Positions 7,945 through 17,108 of a DNA stretch of 64,000 nucleotides are shown here, piece by piece. The position numbers were made by a program, and so were the translations under genes. The notes under the pieces were generated by a model, which worked only from the letters and a program-made list of their open reading frames with translations, did not search any database and was not told where the DNA came from. Numbering within the stretch: position 1 is the stretch's first letter; each line of letters begins with the position of its first letter. The stretch lies in contig NZ_CP048397.1 of assembly GCF_010384365.1 (NCBI RefSeq), forward strand, positions 620,001 to 684,000, in the 5' to 3' direction. The DNA comes from Streptomyces sp. S4.7 (lineage in GTDB: Bacteria > Actinomycetota > Actinomycetes > Streptomycetales > Streptomycetaceae).

Positions 7945-8154
7945 AGTGTGAGCCTCTCTTCCACCCCGGCCTGCTCTGCGGGGACGCCGAGGATGCTCAC
8001 AGCCGCCCGTGACCGCTCCGCGCGCCGAATGTGACGGGACGACGACCGTTTCCCATCAGTGCCCGTCACATTGGCCGCACGCCTCTCACCTGCGTGTTTC
8101 GCGTGCTTAGAGTCGCGTTGTCCCATTGCCCCTGCCTTCCGACGGAGGTCTCCG

Positions 8155-9426
8155 TTGCGCCACTCATCCGCGCGTACCGCGTCCGTACGTCCCGCGTCCG
8201 TACGTCGCGTATCCGTACACCACCCGTCCGTACGTCTCGCGATCGCGCCCGTCGTCCTCGTCTCGCTGGCCGCCTCGCTCACCGCCTGTTCGTCCGCCGC
8301 CTCGGGTGAGACGGCGGACGGCAAGCACCCGGCGGGCGGCAAGGCGACGCAGGCCGCCGCGAGCCCGGCCACCGTCACCGTGGCCCCGAGCGGGAAGGAC
8401 GCCGAGGCGGGCCGCCCGGTGAAGGTCACCGCGCACGGCGGCACGCTCACCTCCGTCACGGTCACCGACGACCGGGGCCGGACCCTCAAGGGCTCGATGG
8501 AGCCGAAGGGCACGGTCTGGGTCTCCGACCGCAACGCGGTGCCCGGCGCCTCGTACACGGTCACGGCGGCGACCCGCACCGAGGACGGCGGGAAGGGGCG
8601 GTCCGAGGCGGCGTTCAGCACCGCCCGCGCCGGCAAGGTCAACAAGACCGACTGACGGCCCGGCGAGGGCGCCACGGTCGGCGTCGCGCAGCCGGTCTCA
8701 CTCGTCTTCGACAACCCGGTCGCCAACAAGGCCGAGGTGGAACGCCGGTTGAAGGTCACCACCTCCAACGACACCCAGCGCTCCTGGGGTTGGGTCCGGG
8801 ACTGGTCGGGACGGGACCGGGTCGACTGGCGGCCGAGGACGTACTGGCGACCCGGCACGAAGGTCACGCTGCGCGCCGAGTTGAACGGCACCGACTCCGG
8901 GCCCGGCGGCGGCTGGTTCGTGAGGGACTACTCGACCACCTTCACCGTGGGCGCCCGCCAGGTGGTCGAGGTCGATCTGGACAAGCACCGCCTCACCCTG
9001 GAGCGCGACGGCAGGACCGTACGCGAGATCCCGGTCTCCGGCGGCACCCCCGGTGGGGACAGACGGTCCTGGCGCGGCACGGCGGTGCTGATGGCCAAGG
9101 AGGGGACGATCAACATGAACTCCGAGACCGTGGGCCTCGGTGACGCCTACGACAAGATGGTCGACCACTCGATGCGGCTGACCTGGTCCGGGATGTAGGC
9201 GCACGCGGCGCCGTGGAACGCGAAGTACCTGGGCGTCGCCAACCGGAGTTCCGGCTGCATCGGGATGAGCGACGCCGACGCCGCCTGGTTCTACCGGCAG
9301 GTGCGGGTGGGCGACCCGTTCGAGATCAAGGGCGCCGACACCAAGGGCACGGTTGAGCCGGGGAACGGCTTCGGGGCCTGGAACCTGTCGTGGCCGAAGT
9401 GGCGGGAGCGCAGCGCCCTGGACTGA
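8155..9426 (+). pseudogene. L,D-transpeptidase (YkuD) lipoprotein, two in-frame stop codons
   Basis: Read through, this 424-codon frame encodes a complete secreted L,D-transpeptidase. TTG at 8155 follows GGAGGT. A signal peptide ends in a lipobox (SLTAC), then come an Ig-like domain, the YkuD domain with HAAPWN, and the catalytic cysteine in RSSGCIGM, where the usual SHGC is SSGC. The conserved GNGFGAWNLSW is near the end. The frame is broken by TGA at 8653-8655 and TAG at 9196-9198; the second falls in SGM(stop)AHAAPW, where family members have Tyr or Phe. Both stops are substitutions, with no frame change. The N-terminal piece (8155-8655) could still be secreted. Confidence 0.85.
8179..8238 (+). 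repeat. Four 15-bp tandem units in a signal-peptide region
   Basis: Units at 8179-8193, 8194-8208, 8209-8223 and 8224-8238 share the core TCCGTAC and encode Ser-Val-Arg triplets in the basic n-region of the L,D-transpeptidase signal peptide. The third unit is the most diverged. The pattern suggests slippage expansion. Confidence 0.7.
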
Positions 9427-9558
9427 TCGCGCGGCCGGTGTATCGGGCAACGTTCTCTGTTCTCGATGGACCTGACCTCCGTTCACCCGGCGTTCGGTTT
9501 GGCCTCCGAGACTCTGCGGTTGCCCCCCGCGCCGGAAGTTGAACGAAAGGCTTCAACC

Positions 9559-11067
9559 GTGAAGGACAAGAACACCGAAGACCCCGAGCGCTCCGCACTC
9601 TCCCGGCGTCGGCTCGTCAAGTTCGCGGGCGTCGGCGCGACCCTCGCCGCGGCGGCCCCGCTGGTCGGCGCCGGTGCCGCTTTCGGCAACGAGGACGACG
9701 ACGACCGCCGCGGGCCGGGCGGCTCCGGCGACTCCCGCAGACGCGCCTGGCGCGCCGGTGACCACCACGTTCACTCGGAGTACAGCGGCTCGTTCGACAC
9801 GACGAAGAACCCGCCGGTGTTCAAGAAGGGCGCCGACGCGGTCTACCCGATCGTCACCAACGCGATCATGGCGAAGAACTTCGGTCTGAGCTGGGCGATG
9901 TGCACCGACCACGGCGGTCCGACGCACTCGAAGGTCAACCTGGAGCAGGCCTACCCCGACCTGCTGCGCTCGCGCGTGCTGGTACCCGAGGTGCTCCAGT
10001 TCTGGGGCATGGAGTTCGACGCGCCGGCGCTCGACCACCACACGCTGATGATCCCGCACCACACCGACGAGGCGCGGCAGCTGTTCGAGCTGGAGCAGCG
10101 CTTCGCCAAGCTCGACCCCTTCCCCGCCGACCCGGGCCGTGACACCGAGGCGAAGATGGTGGAGTTCCTGAAGGCGGCGAAGGACATGCGCCGCAAGCCG
10201 CTGGTGATCGCCCACCACGCCTCCCGTTCGGCGCCCGGACTGGGTGTCTACGGTCAGGACACACCGCGCGAGTTCCGTAACGGCAACGACGCCGCGCCCG
10301 ACATCTACGTCGGCTTCGAGGGCGCTCCGGGCCACCAGGCGGGTCCGCTGAACGGCGGCGCGCGCGGTGGGTACGGCAACTACCCGACGCACGGCGGCTT
10401 CGACCAGATGACCGCGCGTGTCGGCGGTCTGTGGGACGCGCTGCTCGGCGAGGGCAGGCGCTGGTGGATCACCGCGACGTCCGACTCGCACGTGCACTGG
10501 ACGCGTGGCGGCTCCGACTTCTGGCCGGGCGAGTACAGCAAGACGCATGTGCTGGCGCGGCAGGACTACGCCGACATCATGGACGGTCTGCGCAACGGCC
10601 GGATCTGGGTCGGCACCGGCGACCTCATCCGGACCCTGGACGTCACCGCGAGCAACCGCGGCGACGTGGCGTCCGTGGGCGAGACGATCACGGTCACCAA
10701 CCGGGGCCGTACGGATGTCGAGATCGAGATCCGCTTCCGTCCGCTGGACGGCGAGAACGCCAACGGCGACCGTCCCGAGGTGCGTCGCGTCGACCTGATC
10801 GTCGGAAAGATCACCGGCAGGAGCGAGGACCGCGACTCCGACACCAACCCCACCACGAAGGTCGTGGCGCGGTTCGGCAGGCGGGACTGGCGCAGGCAGG
10901 GCGACGAGTACGTCGTCAAGCACACCCTGCGTGATGTGGACGGTGACCTCTACGCCCGTGTCCGCGGCACCAGCACGGACGAGGCCGAGCCGCTCGCGGA
11001 CGGTCTCGAAAGCCCGTGGGACGACCTGTGGTTCTACTCCAACCCGGTGTTCGTCAAGGTCCGTTAG
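9559..11067 (+). CDS. Tat-exported PHP-domain phosphoesterase-like protein
   Basis: A 502-residue protein. The twin-arginine signal SRRRLVKFAGVGATLAAAA lies near residues 14-32, so it should be exported folded through Tat. The mature part opens with the PHP metal motif DHHVHSEYSGSFD, has further His/Asp clusters (CTDHGG, IAHHAS, TSDSHVHW) for a multi-metal site, and ends in a beta-rich domain. PHP proteins hydrolyse phosphoesters; the substrate here is unknown. GTG at 9559 follows GAAAGG, and an upstream extension to 9466 adds residues not typical of a Tat leader. The last 14 bases overlap the convergent regulator gene. Confidence 0.85.
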   Translation: MKDKNTEDPERSALSRRRLVKFAGVGATLAAAAPLVGAGAAFGNEDDDDRRGPGGSGDSRRRAWRAGDHHVHSEYSGSFDTTKNPPVFKKGADAVYPIVTNAIMAKNFGLSWAMCTDHGGPTHSKVNLEQAYPDLLRSRVLVPEVLQFWGMEFDAPALDHHTLMIPHHTDEARQLFELEQRFAKLDPFPADPGRDTEAKMVEFLKAAKDMRRKPLVIAHHASRSAPGLGVYGQDTPREFRNGNDAAPDIYVGFEGAPGHQAGPLNGGARGGYGNYPTHGGFDQMTARVGGLWDALLGEGRRWWITATSDSHVHWTRGGSDFWPGEYSKTHVLARQDYADIMDGLRNGRIWVGTGDLIRTLDVTASNRGDVASVGETITVTNRGRTDVEIEIRFRPLDGENANGDRPEVRRVDLIVGKITGRSEDRDSDTNPTTKVVARFGRRDWRRQGDEYVVKHTLRDVDGDLYARVRGTSTDEAEPLADGLESPWDDLWFYSNPVFVKVR

Positions 11068-12982
11068 TCGGCGACAGGTCCGGGCTCCGCGTCAACGCGT
11101 GGAGCCGCAGGGCCAGTTGGATCTCCAATGTGCGGGCCGGGGAGTTCCAGTCCGGGCCGAGGAGCCGGCCGACCCGTTCGAGGCGCTGCACGACCGTGTT
11201 CACATGGACGTGCAGCGCCGTCTTGGTACGGGTGAGGCTCGCCCCCTCGGCGAAGTACGCGTCGAGCGTGCCCACGAGGTCGGTGCCGCGCTCGGCGTCG
11301 TAGTCGAGCACGGCGCCGAGCGTGGCGCGTACGTAGCCGCCGAGGTCCGCGCGCTCGCCGAGAAGTACGCCGACGAAGCCGAGGTCGTCGGTGGCGCCGC
11401 CGTGCCCGGTGTGGCCGAGGACGCGCAGGGCGGACAGACAGCGGCACGCCTCGGTGTGGGTGGTGGGCAGTTCGGCGGGACCGGCGGCCGGGCCCGCGGC
11501 CCCGACGGTGACGGGGGAACCGAGTGCCTGGCCGAGTTCGGCGGCCAGCTTGCGCGCGCTCGGGCCGGGGGTGTCGGTGGGCGCGACCAGCACCACGTGT
11601 CCCTGGTGGAGTCCGGCCAGACCGTTGCCGGCCTGGGCGCTCCTGGCGGCGACGGCCAGCAGGCGGTGCCGGTCGGTCGTCTCGCTGTCCGCGACGAAGA
11701 CACAGTGCCGGCGGGCCAGGTCGACACCCAGCCGCCGGGCCCGCGCCGACAGGGCGCCGGGATCGCCGGAGCCGATGAGCAGGTCACCCAGCAGTTCGCC
11801 GCGTACCCGGTCCTCCGCCTCGGCGACCGAGCGGCGCAGCAGCAGGAGCAGCGCCGTGACGACCGCCGCGCGTTCGAACAGGAGCCGGTCGACGTCCGCG
11901 AGGTCGGCGCGCCCGGTGAGGGCGATGCTGCCGAGGAGTTCGGGGCCGGCGAGGACCGCGCAGACCCAGGTGCCGTTCAGCGGGACCGCCCGGCCGCTCG
12001 CCCTGGACGCGGCGACCGCGGGGGTCAGTGGCGCCAGTGATTCGGCGCGGGCGCGGGCGAGTTCGGCGCCGTCCGCGTCGTGGATGAGGATCCCGCCGTC
12101 GAGGATGTCGGCGATGGCCGCGGCCACGTCGTCGGCTCCGCCGCCGCGCAGCACGAGGTCGGTGAGCTGGTCGTGCGCCTCCTCGGCGCGGCGCATCTGA
12201 CGGCTGTGCGTTCGGATGGTCTCCGATGCCGAGTTGAGGTCGACCAGTGCGGCCCGGGTCTCCTCCAGCAGCCGCGCGCCGTCGATGGCGATGGCGGCGT
12301 GGTCGGCCAGCGAGGAGAGCAGGGCGACCTCTTCGGCGGCGAACTCGCGGGGCGCCCGGTCGGCCGCGTACAGCACGCCGATGATCCGGGCGCCGACGCG
12401 CAGCGGTACGCCGAGGATCGCGCGCAGGCCCTCGTCGAGCACGGCGCTGTCGATGGTGGACGTGTGGTTGAAGCGGGTGTCGCGCTGGTAGTCGCCGGTG
12501 GCGTACGGGCGGGCGGTCTGTGCGACGAGTCCGCCGAGGCCCTCACCCATCCCGAGCCGCACCTGCTGGAAGGCCGCGGCCACAGACCCGTCGGTGACCC
12601 GCATGTAGGTGTCGCCGGCGAGTTCGTCGTTGAGGGACAGATAGGTGACGTCCGTGCCGAGCAGCAGCTTGGCCCGATGGACGATGGCGCGCAGCACGGC
12701 GTCCAGGTCACGGAGCGCGGCCAGGTCGCTGGCGGTGTCGAACAGCGCGGTGAGCTGGGCCTCGCGGCGCCGGTGCTGGCTCAGGGTCCGCCTGATGCGC
12801 AGGGCGACGTCGGTGGCGTCGTTGATCGCGGCCAGTTCACCGCCCCGCACGCCGGCCTCGCGGGCTTCGGCGGCGGGGCGGGCGAACTCCTCCGTGGGCG
12901 CGCCCCGCGCCAGCAGGTCGAGGAGCCGGCGGAGGGCAGCCACGGAGTGCCGGGTGCCTGGAGCTGTCACGTCGGCGAGCAT
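11054..12982 (-). CDS. GAF-PucR (CdaR-type) transcriptional regulator
   Basis: A 642-residue regulator. After an N-terminal helical segment, a GAF sensor domain spans about residues 95-250 (DLDAVLRAIVHRAKLLLGTDVT ... GVPLRVGARIIGVLYAAD). A variable middle region follows, and a PucR-type helix-turn-helix lies at the C-terminus (GASLTRTKTALHVHVNTVVQRL). Such proteins usually activate neighbouring catabolic genes. It is the last gene of a minus-strand run after 3-hydroxybutyrate dehydrogenase and an MHS transporter (67 bp gap), so those are the likely targets, with hydroxybutyrate or acetoacetate as a plausible ligand. ATG 12982 has GGAGGT at eight bases. Confidence 0.88.
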   Translation of the reverse strand: MLADVTAPGTRHSVAALRRLLDLLARGAPTEEFARPAAEAREAGVRGGELAAINDATDVALRIRRTLSQHRRREAQLTALFDTASDLAALRDLDAVLRAIVHRAKLLLGTDVTYLSLNDELAGDTYMRVTDGSVAAAFQQVRLGMGEGLGGLVAQTARPYATGDYQRDTRFNHTSTIDSAVLDEGLRAILGVPLRVGARIIGVLYAADRAPREFAAEEVALLSSLADHAAIAIDGARLLEETRAALVDLNSASETIRTHSRQMRRAEEAHDQLTDLVLRGGGADDVAAAIADILDGGILIHDADGAELARARAESLAPLTPAVAASRASGRAVPLNGTWVCAVLAGPELLGSIALTGRADLADVDRLLFERAAVVTALLLLLRRSVAEAEDRVRGELLGDLLIGSGDPGALSARARRLGVDLARRHCVFVADSETTDRHRLLAVAARSAQAGNGLAGLHQGHVVLVAPTDTPGPSARKLAAELGQALGSPVTVGAAGPAAGPAELPTTHTEACRCLSALRVLGHTGHGGATDDLGFVGVLLGERADLGGYVRATLGAVLDYDAERGTDLVGTLDAYFAEGASLTRTKTALHVHVNTVVQRLERVGRLLGPDWNSPARTLEIQLALRLHALTRSPDLSPTNGP

Positions 12983-13049
12983 ACGGTGATCACCTCCAGG
13001 CGGGCACGGGTGCGACGGCGGGGATGCGGCCCCGGTCCGGGGCCGCCGG

Positions 13050-14534
13050 TCAGCCGCCGAGCCGGGCGGAGTCCTTGGCGCCGCTCCCGGTACGGCTCGC
13101 CGCGGAGCCCTGTGCGGGCTCCGCGTCCGTGTCCACGGCGGGGGCCGCGACGGAGCCGACGAGTCCGTCCTTGGTCAGGTCACGGCCCCTGGTCTCCTTG
13201 GCCACCCACACGGTCAGGACGGTGACGAGCGCGGCGGCGCTGAGGTAGATGGACACCGGCACGGACGAGTCGTAGTCCTTGAGCAGTTCGACCGCGATGA
13301 GCGGTGCGAGAGCGCCGCCGATGATCGAGGCGAGCTGCGAGCCCATGGAGGCGCCGGAGTAGCGGACCTTCGTGTCGAACATCTCGGAGATGAAGGCCGC
13401 CTGCGGCCCGTACATCGCCCCGTGGAACAGCAGACCCACCGTGACCGCGAGGGCGATGACCGGGAACGACTCGGTGTCCAGCAGGGCGAAGAAGGCGTAC
13501 GCCCAGCCGACCATGCCGATCGCGCCGATCTGGGTGACCGGGCGGCGGCCGAGCCGGTCGGAGAGGGCGCCCCACAGCGGGATGGTGACGAAGTGCACCG
13601 CCGAGCCGATCAGGACCGCGTTGAGGGCGTCGCTCTTGGGCAGTTCGAGGTGGACGGTGACGTAGACCAGCACGAAGGCGGTGAGGATGTAGTACGAGAC
13701 GTTCTCACCGAACCGGGTGCCGATCGCGACGAGCACCTCGCGCCAGCTCTTGCGGAACACCTGGACGACGGGTGCGTCCTCGGTGATCGCCGCGACCGGG
13801 TTCTTGGCTCCCCCGGCCGTCTCCGCCTTCCGTGCCGCCTCGGCCGCCTCGTCGGCCGCCTTCTTCTGCGCCTCCAGGAAGACCGGGGACTCCTCCACCG
13901 AGATACGTATCCACAGGCCGATCACGACCAGCACACCGGAGAGCAGGAACGGGATGCGCCAGCCCCACGCCAGGAACGCCTCGTCGGACTGGACCGTGGC
14001 GAGCAGCGCCAGTACGCCGGTGGCCAGCAGGTTGCCGCCGGGTGCGCCCGCCTGCGGCCAGGAGGCCCAGAACCCGCGCCTCTTGTCGCCGCCGTGCTCG
14101 GAGACGATCAGGATCGCGCCGCCCCATTCGCCGCCGAGCGCGAAGCCCTGGACGAGCCGCAGCACGGTGAGCAGGATCGGCGCGCCGACACCGATGGTCG
14201 CGTGGGTGGGGAGCAGGCCCATCGCGAAGGTGGCGCCGCCCATCAGCAGGAGGCTGAACACCAGGAGCTTCTTGCGGCCGACCTTGTCCCCGTAGTGGCC
14301 GAAGACGATGCCGCCGAGCGGGCGGGCGGCGAAGCCGACCGCGTAGGTGAGGAAGGCGAGCAGTGTGCCGACGAGCGGGTCGCTGCTGGGGAAGAACAGC
14401 GTGTTGAAGACCAGCGCGGCGGCGGAGCCGTACAGGAAGAAGTCGTACCACTCGATGGTGGTGCCGACGAGGCTGGCCGCGACGATGCGGCCGATGTTGG
14501 CTCGGCGGGGTGGGGTGGAGCTGGGGGCACTCAT
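13050..14534 (-). CDS. MHS-family MFS proton symporter, probable hydroxybutyrate/ketone-body uptake
   Basis: A 494-residue major facilitator protein of the metabolite:H+ symporter type: TTIEWYDFFLYGSAAALVF at helix 1, the GHYGDKVGRKK loop motif, RLVQGFALGGEWGGA, and the second-half loop ALSDRLGRRPV. Twelve membrane helices are expected; an Ala/Lys-rich loop lies near residues 250-275. Family members carry shikimate, alpha-ketoglutarate, proline/betaine or citrate. Its position between the 3-hydroxybutyrate dehydrogenase and the GAF-PucR regulator suggests uptake of 3-hydroxybutyrate or acetoacetate, which is inference from context. Confidence 0.9.
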   Translation of the reverse strand: MSAPSSTPPRRANIGRIVAASLVGTTIEWYDFFLYGSAAALVFNTLFFPSSDPLVGTLLAFLTYAVGFAARPLGGIVFGHYGDKVGRKKLLVFSLLLMGGATFAMGLLPTHATIGVGAPILLTVLRLVQGFALGGEWGGAILIVSEHGGDKRRGFWASWPQAGAPGGNLLATGVLALLATVQSDEAFLAWGWRIPFLLSGVLVVIGLWIRISVEESPVFLEAQKKAADEAAEAARKAETAGGAKNPVAAITEDAPVVQVFRKSWREVLVAIGTRFGENVSYYILTAFVLVYVTVHLELPKSDALNAVLIGSAVHFVTIPLWGALSDRLGRRPVTQIGAIGMVGWAYAFFALLDTESFPVIALAVTVGLLFHGAMYGPQAAFISEMFDTKVRYSGASMGSQLASIIGGALAPLIAVELLKDYDSSVPVSIYLSAAALVTVLTVWVAKETRGRDLTKDGLVGSVAAPAVDTDAEPAQGSAASRTGSGAKDSARLGG

Positions 14535-14629
14535 GGTGGAGTCACCGCGTTTCGTTGGGCGGGCAGGGACGGGGGTGCGGAGCCGGGCGGGAGCGGAATT
14601 CTCTGGTCGCGGGCCGGGCGCTGGGTGGG

Positions 14630-15427
14630 TCAGCCGGCGCCCCACCCGCCGTCGACGGGGAGGGAGGAGCCGGTGATGTAGCCGGTGTCGGGGCCGCAGA
14701 GCCAGACGCAGACCGCCGCCACCTCCTCCGGTTCGATCAGCCGCTTGATCGCGGAGCGGTCCAGCAGTACGTCGCTGACGACTTCGTCCGGGGGAATCCC
14801 GTGGGCGGCGGCCTGGGCGGCGATCTGCCCTTCCACGAGCGGGGTCCGTACATAACCGGGGTTGACGCAGTTGCTGGTCACACCGTGCTGCGCGCCTTCG
14901 AGGGCGGTCACCTTGCTCAGCCCCTCCAGGCCGTGCTTGGCGGCGACGTAGGCGGACTTGAAGGGGCTGGCGCGCAGTCCGTGCATGCTGGAGATGTTGA
15001 CCACGCGACCCCAGCCGCGGGCGTACATGTGCGGCAGGCAGTGCCGTATCAGCAGGAACGGGGCCGTGAGCATCACCTTCTGCATCAGCTCGAACCTGTC
15101 GGGCGGGAAGTCCTCGATGGCCGAGACGTGCTGGAGTCCGGCGTTGTTGACGAGGATGTCCACGCCGGCGGGCAGCCTGTCGATCGCGCCGGTGTCGGCG
15201 AGGTCCACGGCGTGGCTCACGCCTCCCGTGTCGGCGGCGACGGCCTTGGCGGCGTCGGCGTCGCGGTCGACGATGTGGACCAGCGCGCCGGCTTCGGCCA
15301 GCGCCTCGGCGCAGGCCCGTCCGATGCCGCTGCCACCACCGGTTACCAGGGCGGTGCGGCCGTTGAGCGCCCGTCCCCCCGCGCTCGGCGCGGAGGGATC
15401 GGGGCCTGCGTGACGTGGGCTCTTCAT
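14630..15427 (-). CDS. D-3-hydroxybutyrate dehydrogenase (SDR)
   Basis: A 265-residue SDR that fits 3-hydroxybutyrate dehydrogenases: ALVTGGGSGIG, NNAGLQHVSAIEDFPPDRFE, NISSMHGLRASPFKSAYVAAKHGLEGLSK with the catalytic Tyr/Lys, NCVNPGYVRTPLVEGQI, and a C-terminal DGGWGAG. The LQHV..IE.FP segment is characteristic of this enzyme rather than of FabG. It oxidises D-3-hydroxybutyrate to acetoacetate with NAD. It is the first gene of a probable operon with the MHS transporter and regulator; a 31-bp imperfect palindrome lies 30-60 bases upstream. Confidence 0.88.
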   Translation of the reverse strand: MKSPRHAGPDPSAPSAGGRALNGRTALVTGGGSGIGRACAEALAEAGALVHIVDRDADAAKAVAADTGGVSHAVDLADTGAIDRLPAGVDILVNNAGLQHVSAIEDFPPDRFELMQKVMLTAPFLLIRHCLPHMYARGWGRVVNISSMHGLRASPFKSAYVAAKHGLEGLSKVTALEGAQHGVTSNCVNPGYVRTPLVEGQIAAQAAAHGIPPDEVVSDVLLDRSAIKRLIEPEEVAAVCVWLCGPDTGYITGSSLPVDGGWGAG

Positions 15428-15456
15428 GGCCGGAACGGTAGAGACACCTGAACCGA

Positions 15457-15487
15457 CATCCCATGTGACGGTTCACCACAGTGGATG
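15457..15487. promoter_or_regulatory. Imperfect 31-bp palindrome upstream of 3-hydroxybutyrate dehydrogenase
   Basis: Outer arms are CATCC-N2-TGTG (15457-15467) and CACA-N2-GGATG (15477-15487), matching in nine of eleven positions with a nine-base spacer. It lies 30-60 bases upstream of the dehydrogenase ATG. Inference: a binding site for the GAF-PucR regulator at the end of the operon. Confidence 0.5.
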
Positions 15488-15577
15488 CCGGTCGGGTGGT
15501 GTCCTGCACCATAAGGTCCGCCAGGAGCGGCCCACCGTTACGCTACGTGCCCCTCCTGGCTCGCCGGTCGTCCTCCG

Positions 15578-17041
15578 CTACCCGCCGAGCGGGCACCGGG
15601 TGAGCAGTGTGGCCGGATCCGCCCCCTCGGGCAGCGGGAGAGTACGGCTCGGCGGCGGGCGCCTGCCGTCGTCCAGCCAGCGCTCCAGCGCGGTGACGGC
15701 CGAGCGGTGACACGGCACCAGCGGGCGGAGCCGGTCGGGGAAGGTGTCGAAGAGCGAGTCGACGTGGGTGCCGCCCTCGACCCGGTAGTACCGGTGCAGC
15801 GCGCCCCGGCCCTCCTGGCGCACCATCCGCGCGTACGTGTCGGAGGTCTTGGAGATCGGCAGCAGTACGTCGAGCGTGCCGTGGAAGCTGATCAGCGGTT
15901 TGCCGATCCGGCCGGTCAGTTCGATCTTCTCGATGGCGTCACGGACGGCGCCCGGCCGGGACTCGTAGTCGTAGTCGGCGTCGCAGGCGGGGGTCCCCGG
16001 GGTGCAGAAGGGTGTCCCGGCCTCGACGGCGCCGTCGTAACCGGGGTCGAGTTCCTCGCGGTAGATGCGCTGGGTGAGGTCCCAGTAGTACTGGTGGTGG
16101 TAGGGCCAGAGGAATTCGGAGCCCGCCGGGAATCCGGCCTCCACGATCTTCCGGTGTGCGGCGCCGGCTCCCGCGCCACCGGCCGCGTAGGCGGGGTAGG
16201 CGCGCAGGGTGGGTGGCAGGAAGGTGAGCGGATTGGGGTCCTCGGTACGCCAGAGGGTGCCCTCCCAGTCGACCCCGCCGTCGTACAGCTCGGGGTGGTT
16301 CTCCAACTGCCAGCGCACGAGGTAGCCGCCGTTGGACATGCCCATCGCGAGGGTACGGGTCACGGGCCGCTGATAGCGCTGGGCGGCCACCTCGCGGGCG
16401 GCGAGGTTGAGTTGGGTGACCCGGCGGTTCCACTCGGCGAGGGCGTCGCCGGGCGTGGAGCCGTCGCGGTGGAAGGCGGCACCGGTGTTGCCCTTGTCGG
16501 TGGCGGCGTAGGCGTAGCCGCGGGCGAGTACCCAGTCGCCGAAGGCCCGGTCGTTGGCGTACTGCTTGCGGACACCCGGCGACCCGGCGATCACCAGGCC
16601 GCCGTTCCAGCGGTCGGGCAGCCGGATCACGAACTGCGAGTCGTGGTTCCAGCCGTGACTGGTGTTGGTGGTCGAGGAGTCGGGAAAGTAGCCGTCGAGC
16701 TGGATGCCCGGTACGCCGCTCGGGGTGGCGAGGTCCTTCGGAGTGAGGCCCGCCCAGTCGGCCTCGTCGGTGTGGCCCGAGGCGACGGTCCCGGCGGTCG
16801 TCAACTCATCGAGGCAGGCGGCTTGTTGGTGTTCGGCGCCGGGGACGACGATCGTGTCCGCCCTGGCGCAGTGGCCCGGCCGGCCGGTGTCGGCGCCGCC
16901 GGGCACCGGGCCCGCCGGGGCCGCGCCGATCGCCGTCAGGGCCGCCGCGGCGAGACAGGTGGCGCGGATCCACCGGGACCGGACTCGGCCGGCGCGGACG
17001 CCGGGTGGGACGGGTGGGACGTTCTGTGGGACAAGTGGCAT
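15578..17041 (-). CDS. Secreted alpha/beta hydrolase, tannase-like; candidate hydroxybutyrate-oligomer hydrolase
   Basis: A 487-residue exported hydrolase. An Arg-rich start and hydrophobic core (ATCLAAAALTAIGAAPAG) form a signal peptide. The nucleophile elbow MGMSNGG places the serine at residue 236, and the distal His is probably in VEGGTHVDS. The fold resembles the tannase/feruloyl-esterase group. The gene is 67 bp downstream of a PHB depolymerase on the same strand and upstream of 3-hydroxybutyrate dehydrogenase, which points to hydrolysis of 3-hydroxybutyrate oligomers. That role is inference; feruloyl or other ester substrates remain possible. Confidence 0.75.
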   Translation of the reverse strand: MPLVPQNVPPVPPGVRAGRVRSRWIRATCLAAAALTAIGAAPAGPVPGGADTGRPGHCARADTIVVPGAEHQQAACLDELTTAGTVASGHTDEADWAGLTPKDLATPSGVPGIQLDGYFPDSSTTNTSHGWNHDSQFVIRLPDRWNGGLVIAGSPGVRKQYANDRAFGDWVLARGYAYAATDKGNTGAAFHRDGSTPGDALAEWNRRVTQLNLAAREVAAQRYQRPVTRTLAMGMSNGGYLVRWQLENHPELYDGGVDWEGTLWRTEDPNPLTFLPPTLRAYPAYAAGGAGAGAAHRKIVEAGFPAGSEFLWPYHHQYYWDLTQRIYREELDPGYDGAVEAGTPFCTPGTPACDADYDYESRPGAVRDAIEKIELTGRIGKPLISFHGTLDVLLPISKTSDTYARMVRQEGRGALHRYYRVEGGTHVDSLFDTFPDRLRPLVPCHRSAVTALERWLDDGRRPPPSRTLPLPEGADPATLLTRCPLGG

Positions 17042-17108
17042 GGGCCATCACTCCGTTACGAGGACACGACACGCGGCACGTGCGGGGCTGCGGGACGCTA
17101 CCCGTCCG

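Noticed and set aside
8179..8238. CRISPR-like array
   Set aside because: The units are contiguous 15-bp coding repeats without spacers; no cas genes exist in the window.
9466..9558. Longer start for the PHP protein
   Set aside because: The added 31 residues do not look like part of a Tat leader; GTG 9559 has a ribosome binding site and places the twin arginines correctly.
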